Assembly: GCF_947493865.1 (NCBI RefSeq)
Contig: NZ_CANLTC010000002.1
Location: 272,356-336,355 of the forward strand
Direction of reading: 5' to 3'
Length of the DNA stretch: 64,000 bases
From: an uncultured Halomonas sp.
GTDB taxonomy: Bacteria; Pseudomonadota; Gammaproteobacteria; Pseudomonadales; Halomonadaceae
Of this stretch, positions 60,560 to 64,000 are shown in pieces. The notes beneath the pieces are model-generated. The model ran no database searches, was not told where the DNA came from, and was given only the letters and a program-made list of their open reading frames with translations. Both the position numbers and the translations under genes were made by a program. The stretch's first letter is position 1. Each line of letters opens with the position of its first letter.

Positions 60560-61906
60560 ATGAATGCAATCATACTCGCCGTTCTGATCATGGTGACCTT
60601 GAGCCTCATGCGGGTCTCCGTGGTGTTTGCTCTGATCGCCGCCGCCGTCATTGGCGGCCTCTATGCCGGTCTGCCCGCCGGCGAGATCGTCACGGCCTTC
60701 AACGATGGCCTGGGCGGTGGCGCCCCGGTGGCGCTGGCCTACGCGACCCTGGGCGCCTTCGCGGTAATGCTGTCCCGCTCCGGGATTACCCAGCGTCTCT
60801 CAACCCGAATCATCGACACCTTTCAGGGCGGCGCGCAGACCCAATCCCACGCGCGAATGGTCACCTGGGGCCTGTTCGCCAGCCTGATCCTGGCCGGCTT
60901 TGCCTCGGGCACGATCATTCCTGTGCATATCGCCTTCATTCCCATTCTGGTGCCGCCGCTGCTGGTGGTCATGAACCACCTGCAGCTCGACCGCCGCGCC
61001 GTGGCCTGTGCCATCACCTTCAGCATTACGGTGATGTACATGACCACGCCGATCGGCTTTGGCACCATCTTTCTCAACGACATTCTGATGGGCAACATCA
61101 ACGAGGCCGGACAAGCACTCGACTTCCAGATCGAGCGCGGCGCTCCACCCAAGGCGATGATCATTCCGGCCCTGGGCATGGTGCTGGGACTCGTCATTGC
61201 CATCTTCATCAGTTACCGCAAGAAACGTGCCTACGAAGATCGCCCCATCGACGGCCAGGCAGAAAACAAGCAACAGCCTGCCAAGCTCAAGGCCTGGCAG
61301 TTGGGTGTCATCATCGCGGCCCTGGTGGTCGCGCTGGTCATACAGCTGTGGAGCGGCTCGATGATCTTCGGCGGTCTGGCCGGCTTCGCGCTGCTCTCAT
61401 TCAGCGGCATCGTGCGTTGGGACGAGCAGGACGGCGTATTCACCCAGGGCATGCGCCTGATGGCCATGGTGGGATTCATCATGATCGCCGCCGCCGGATT
61501 CGCCGGGGTAATGAAGGCGACCGGCGAGATTCCCGACCTGGTACAAAGCTCCGTGGCATTGATAGGCGACAGCCGCGCCCTGGCGGCCCTGGTGATGCTG
61601 CTGGTCGGGCTGTTCATCACCATGGGCATCGGTTCGTCCTTCGCAACCATTCCGATCATCGCTGCCATCTATGTGCCGATGTGCCTGAGCTTCGGCTTCT
61701 CGGCGCTGGCCACCACCGCCCTGGTGGGCACTGCAGCGGCGCTGGGGGATGCCGGCTCGCCGGCGTCGGACTCGACCCTGGGCCCCACCGCAGGCCTGGA
61801 TGCCGATCACCAGCACGACCATATCTGGGATACGGTGGTGCCGACATTCCTGCACTTCAATATTCCGCTGATCGTCTTTGGCTGGATCGCCGCCATGACC
61901 CTCTGA
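60560..61906 (+). CDS. NhaC/YuiF-family permease, probable histidine transporter
   Basis: This is a 448-aa inner-membrane protein of about twelve helices, 76 bp after hutH on the same strand. It has ALIAAAVIGGLYAGLP, FNDGLGGGAPVALAYATLGAFAVMLSRSG, FSITVMYMTTPIGFGTIF and GTAAALGDAGSPASDSTLGPTAGL, which belong to the Na+/H+ antiporter family branch of B. subtilis YuiF. Members beside hut genes are commonly named histidine permeases, and context favours import of histidine or urocanate, probably sodium-coupled. A true Na+/H+ exchanger is the alternative. Confidence 0.8.
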   Translation: MNAIILAVLIMVTLSLMRVSVVFALIAAAVIGGLYAGLPAGEIVTAFNDGLGGGAPVALAYATLGAFAVMLSRSGITQRLSTRIIDTFQGGAQTQSHARMVTWGLFASLILAGFASGTIIPVHIAFIPILVPPLLVVMNHLQLDRRAVACAITFSITVMYMTTPIGFGTIFLNDILMGNINEAGQALDFQIERGAPPKAMIIPALGMVLGLVIAIFISYRKKRAYEDRPIDGQAENKQQPAKLKAWQLGVIIAALVVALVIQLWSGSMIFGGLAGFALLSFSGIVRWDEQDGVFTQGMRLMAMVGFIMIAAAGFAGVMKATGEIPDLVQSSVALIGDSRALAALVMLLVGLFITMGIGSSFATIPIIAAIYVPMCLSFGFSALATTALVGTAAALGDAGSPASDSTLGPTAGLDADHQHDHIWDTVVPTFLHFNIPLIVFGWIAAMTL

Positions 61907-61923
61907 TATCGAGGAGAAACACC

Positions 61924-62763
61924 ATGACTCAGAATTCCAATATCGATTCCCTCGTCACCCCCGAGATCGTCGAGGCCTATGCGCGGGATGGCGCCGTATG
62001 CATTCGCGGCCTGTTCCATCAGGACCAGATCGACGAGTTGACCCAGGGCATCGAAGAAAACCTGCGCAGCCCCAGCCCACGCGCCAAGGTAGCCAGCGAG
62101 CCGGATGATCCCGGCTGGTTCTTCGAGGACTTCTGCAACTGGCAGGACATCGCGGCATACCGGCAATTCATCTTCGACTCCGCCGTCGGCGAAGTGGCGG
62201 CTCGGCTGATGCAAAGCCAACAGGCGCGCCTGTACCACGATCATCTGTTGGTCAAGGAGCCGGGCACCCGTCAGCGCACGCCCTGGCATCAGGATCAACC
62301 CTACTACAACGTGGAAGGTCGCCAGAACGTCAGCATGTGGCTGCCGGTCGACCCGGTGTCTCGCGACGCCACCCTGGAATTCGTCGCCGGCTCCCACAAG
62401 GGGCCCTGGTTGATGCCGCGCACCTTCATGGATAACCAGGCCAAGTGGTTTCCCGAAGGCAGCCTCGACGACCTGCCGGACATCGAGGCCAATCGTGATG
62501 ATTACAAGATCCTCGGCTGGGCGCTGGAGCCCGGGGATGCGGTGTTCTTCAACATGCTGACGCTGCATGCCTCGGCGGGTGTCGATGGTAATCAGCGCCG
62601 CCGTGCCTTCTCGGTACGTTTTCTCGGCGACGACATGACCCACGCCCCGCGGCACTGGACGACCTCACCGCCTTTCCCCGGGCTGGAAAAGGAACTGGCG
62701 GCGGGAGCGCCCATGGATCATCCGCTGTTTCCGCTGCTGACTAGCACGCGCAGCGCCGCTTGA
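61924..62763 (+). CDS. Phytanoyl-CoA dioxygenase-family Fe(II)/2-oxoglutarate oxygenase linked to hut genes
   Basis: This is a 279-aa soluble non-haem iron oxygenase. The iron ligands are H122 and D124 in TPWHQDQPYYN and H215 in LHASAG; R225-R227 or R232 would bind 2-oxoglutarate. The strand NVSMWLPVDPVSRDATLEFVAGSHKG is typical of the PhyH family. GAGGAG precedes the ATG at 61924, 18 bp after the permease gene, and a strong hairpin follows the stop. It is therefore the last gene of the hut transcript. It is not EctD-like in its substrate region. The substrate is unknown; a hydroxylated or N-methylated imidazole compound brought in by the permease is my guess from position only. Confidence 0.85.
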   Translation: MTQNSNIDSLVTPEIVEAYARDGAVCIRGLFHQDQIDELTQGIEENLRSPSPRAKVASEPDDPGWFFEDFCNWQDIAAYRQFIFDSAVGEVAARLMQSQQARLYHDHLLVKEPGTRQRTPWHQDQPYYNVEGRQNVSMWLPVDPVSRDATLEFVAGSHKGPWLMPRTFMDNQAKWFPEGSLDDLPDIEANRDDYKILGWALEPGDAVFFNMLTLHASAGVDGNQRRRAFSVRFLGDDMTHAPRHWTTSPPFPGLEKELAAGAPMDHPLFPLLTSTRSAA

Positions 62764-62767
62764 TGAC

Positions 62768-62805
62768 CACTGCTCTCCAGCCCATTGCTGGAGAGCAGTG
62801 ATGTC
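62768..62805 (+). terminator. Hairpin ending the hut operon
   Basis: CACTGCTCTCCAGC (62768-62781) pairs perfectly with 62787-62800 around CCATT, five bases after the dioxygenase stop and just before the end of the convergent LysR gene. The T-tract is weak (ATGTCTTCGT). Confidence 0.7.
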
Positions 62806-62809
62806 TTCG

Positions 62810-63751
62810 TCATCGCGATGCTGCAAAAAGCGCTTGCGTTGCAACCGACTGGTTCTTTCCTTGAGAAATAATCCAGCGATGAAACCGGCGACAATGCGCA
62901 CTATTGAATACAGGATTCGACCAGGTCAAATAATAAGATGACGGCAATGATAACGGCGACAAAAAGGGGGCTATCAACCTTCCTTTCTCCAAATCTCGGC
63001 CAACCATTGCATATTGCGCCAGCACGAAACCCTGCCCGTCAATTGCCGCCTGAATTGCCATGGCGGATAGCGAATAAGACCGATAGCTATCGTTGATATT
63101 ACAATTCTCCACCCCTTGATATTTGAACCAGTCCTGCCAGGAAGGTGGCGATGAAAACTTGGGTAACCAATCGATGGATAGCAACGGGTATTGCAGAATA
63201 TCTTCAGGTTTTTTTAGCGACATTTTCGCGGTCAATAGTGCTGGACTACATACCGGAAGGACACAGTCTCGAAAAAGCTCCGCCGAGTTTTCCGCCTCTC
63301 TCGCCCTGTCACTATAGGTAATCCGGAAGTCGACTTCATTATGGCCGGGTGACGGTTCAGCATGACTGCCATCCAGGTGCATGTTGAGCGTTGGGTTTTG
63401 ACGATGCCAGTCATCGGCAAGCGGACAAAGCCAGGTCGACAGAAGTGACGGTAAGGCACTTATTTTCAACCTGTTTTCATTTTTTACGCATTTGGCTTCA
63501 GCGCTGGCAACTCTCAGGTTTTCAAAAGCCTTGCTACAGCTTTCATGATACTTTTCACCCGCCTGAGTCAGTCTGATTTTCCGACCGTCTTTTTCAATCA
63601 ACCGCAGGTCCAACGAATCTTCAAGCAGCTTCATCTGTTGGCTTACTGCGGCAGGTGATATTGCCAAACGTCGTGCCGCTTCAGCAATGCTGACATAGCG
63701 CCCGACCGCTTCGAAAACCTGTAATGCGCGCAGGGGAGGAAGATTGCTCAT
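62810..63751 (-). CDS. LysR-family transcriptional regulator (GcvA-like)
   Basis: This 313-aa DNA-binding regulator has its winged helix at about 5-65 (LPPLRALQVFEAVGRYVSIAEAARRLAISPAAVSQQMKLLEDSLDLRLIEKDGRKIRLTQAG), followed by a LysR effector domain (LKISALPSLLSTWLCPLADDW, DFRITYSD). It is of the GcvA subgroup. The third of three consecutive start codons (63751) is best placed after AAGGAG. Base composition is clearly lower in G+C than the hut genes. It is divergent from a gene lying beyond the window and converges on the hut operon, so its target may be outside. Confidence 0.9.
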   Translation of the reverse strand: MSNLPPLRALQVFEAVGRYVSIAEAARRLAISPAAVSQQMKLLEDSLDLRLIEKDGRKIRLTQAGEKYHESCSKAFENLRVASAEAKCVKNENRLKISALPSLLSTWLCPLADDWHRQNPTLNMHLDGSHAEPSPGHNEVDFRITYSDRAREAENSAELFRDCVLPVCSPALLTAKMSLKKPEDILQYPLLSIDWLPKFSSPPSWQDWFKYQGVENCNINDSYRSYSLSAMAIQAAIDGQGFVLAQYAMVGRDLEKGRLIAPFLSPLSLPSSYYLTWSNPVFNSAHCRRFHRWIISQGKNQSVATQALFAASR

Positions 63752-64000
63752 CATCACTCCTTAAGGTCAATGTTTAGTCATTCTAAACAATTCAAGGGCG
63801 TTTCTAAATTTTATTTTTTCATCAAGATTCTATACTGAAAATGCAATAAAAAAAGCAGCACAAAACCTGGCAAAGCAGACGGTTTGTCAAAATAAAAAAA
63901 CTGCAATCCCACCGATTACCTAGCCTGGATATTGCATAAGACATGAAAAAGGCGGCTGAAAATCGGTTATAATTCAAGCTCCTACACAAGAACCAACCGC
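63752..64000. other. AT-rich region upstream of the LysR gene
   Basis: No gene is seen on either strand in these 249 bp. Long A/T runs occur around 63805-63860 and 63890-63902. It contains the LysR-type palindrome listed separately and probably the promoter of a rightward gene that begins after base 64000. Confidence 0.5.
63771..63789. promoter_or_regulatory. LysR-type operator (T-N11-A)
   Basis: TGTTTAG, 5-bp spacer TCATT, CTAAACA form a perfect 7-bp inverted repeat 20 bp upstream of the regulator start, containing a T-N11-A core. A further TTTCTAAAT half-like site follows near 63799. It is a good candidate for autoregulation and control of the divergent gene. Confidence 0.6.

Overview
The window looks like chromosome of a halophilic gammaproteobacterium close to Halomonas. 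The reasons are its high G+C over most of the length, a BetT-type choline/betaine carrier, several Na+/H+ antiporter-like proteins, and gammaproteobacterial gene clusters: rpe-gph-trpEGDC, miaB-phoH-ybeY-corC-lnt, leuS-lptE-holA and crcB-serS. The species assignment is inference. No rRNA, tRNA, phage, transposase or CRISPR array was seen.

Left part (1-8.5 kb): a partial betT diverges from fadE, with BetI-like and PsrA-like palindromes between them. A PaaA2/ParE-type toxin-antitoxin pair follows, then a broken rlpA tail, qor, a DUF488 pair, a 271-bp palindromic MITE-like element and a glycerophosphodiesterase gene.

8.5-22.3 kb: a cobalamin riboswitch precedes btuB; cobO and btuF further on also serve B12. 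Between them lie a Tat-exported molybdenum sulfite-dehydrogenase-type enzyme with its cytochrome c, opgD, a radical SAM protein behind a near-perfect LexA box, a small winged-helix protein and an HDOD-GGDEF protein. A SIMPL-domain protein, serS and crcB close this part.

22.4-40.4 kb: a YdiJ-type FAD/Fe-S dehydrogenase and a CPA1 antiporter. Then come rpe, a GIY-YIG gene, gph and trpE-G-D-C, all leftward. ggt, the sulfate importer sbp-cysT-cysW-cysA and a YajG-like lipoprotein run rightward.

40.4-53.8 kb: tpm and a DUF1820 gene run leftward. The conserved miaB-phoH-ybeY-corC-lnt cluster follows, interrupted before lnt by a 230-bp structured palindromic element. leuS-lptE-holA and an MFS transporter complete this part.

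54-64 kb: a histidine utilisation locus, hutC then hutI-G-U-H, which converts histidine through urocanate, imidazolonepropionate and formimidoylglutamate to glutamate plus formamide. It continues into a NhaC/YuiF-type permease and an uncharacterised Fe(II)/2-oxoglutarate dioxygenase. Two identical HutC-type operators flank an IHF-like site midway between them. A LysR gene of lower G+C, with a perfect palindromic operator, closes the window.

The best candidates for something undescribed are the hut-linked dioxygenase/permease module, the two palindromic element families, the SOS-box radical SAM gene and the regulator-less PaaA2/ParE pair beside the rlpA remnant.
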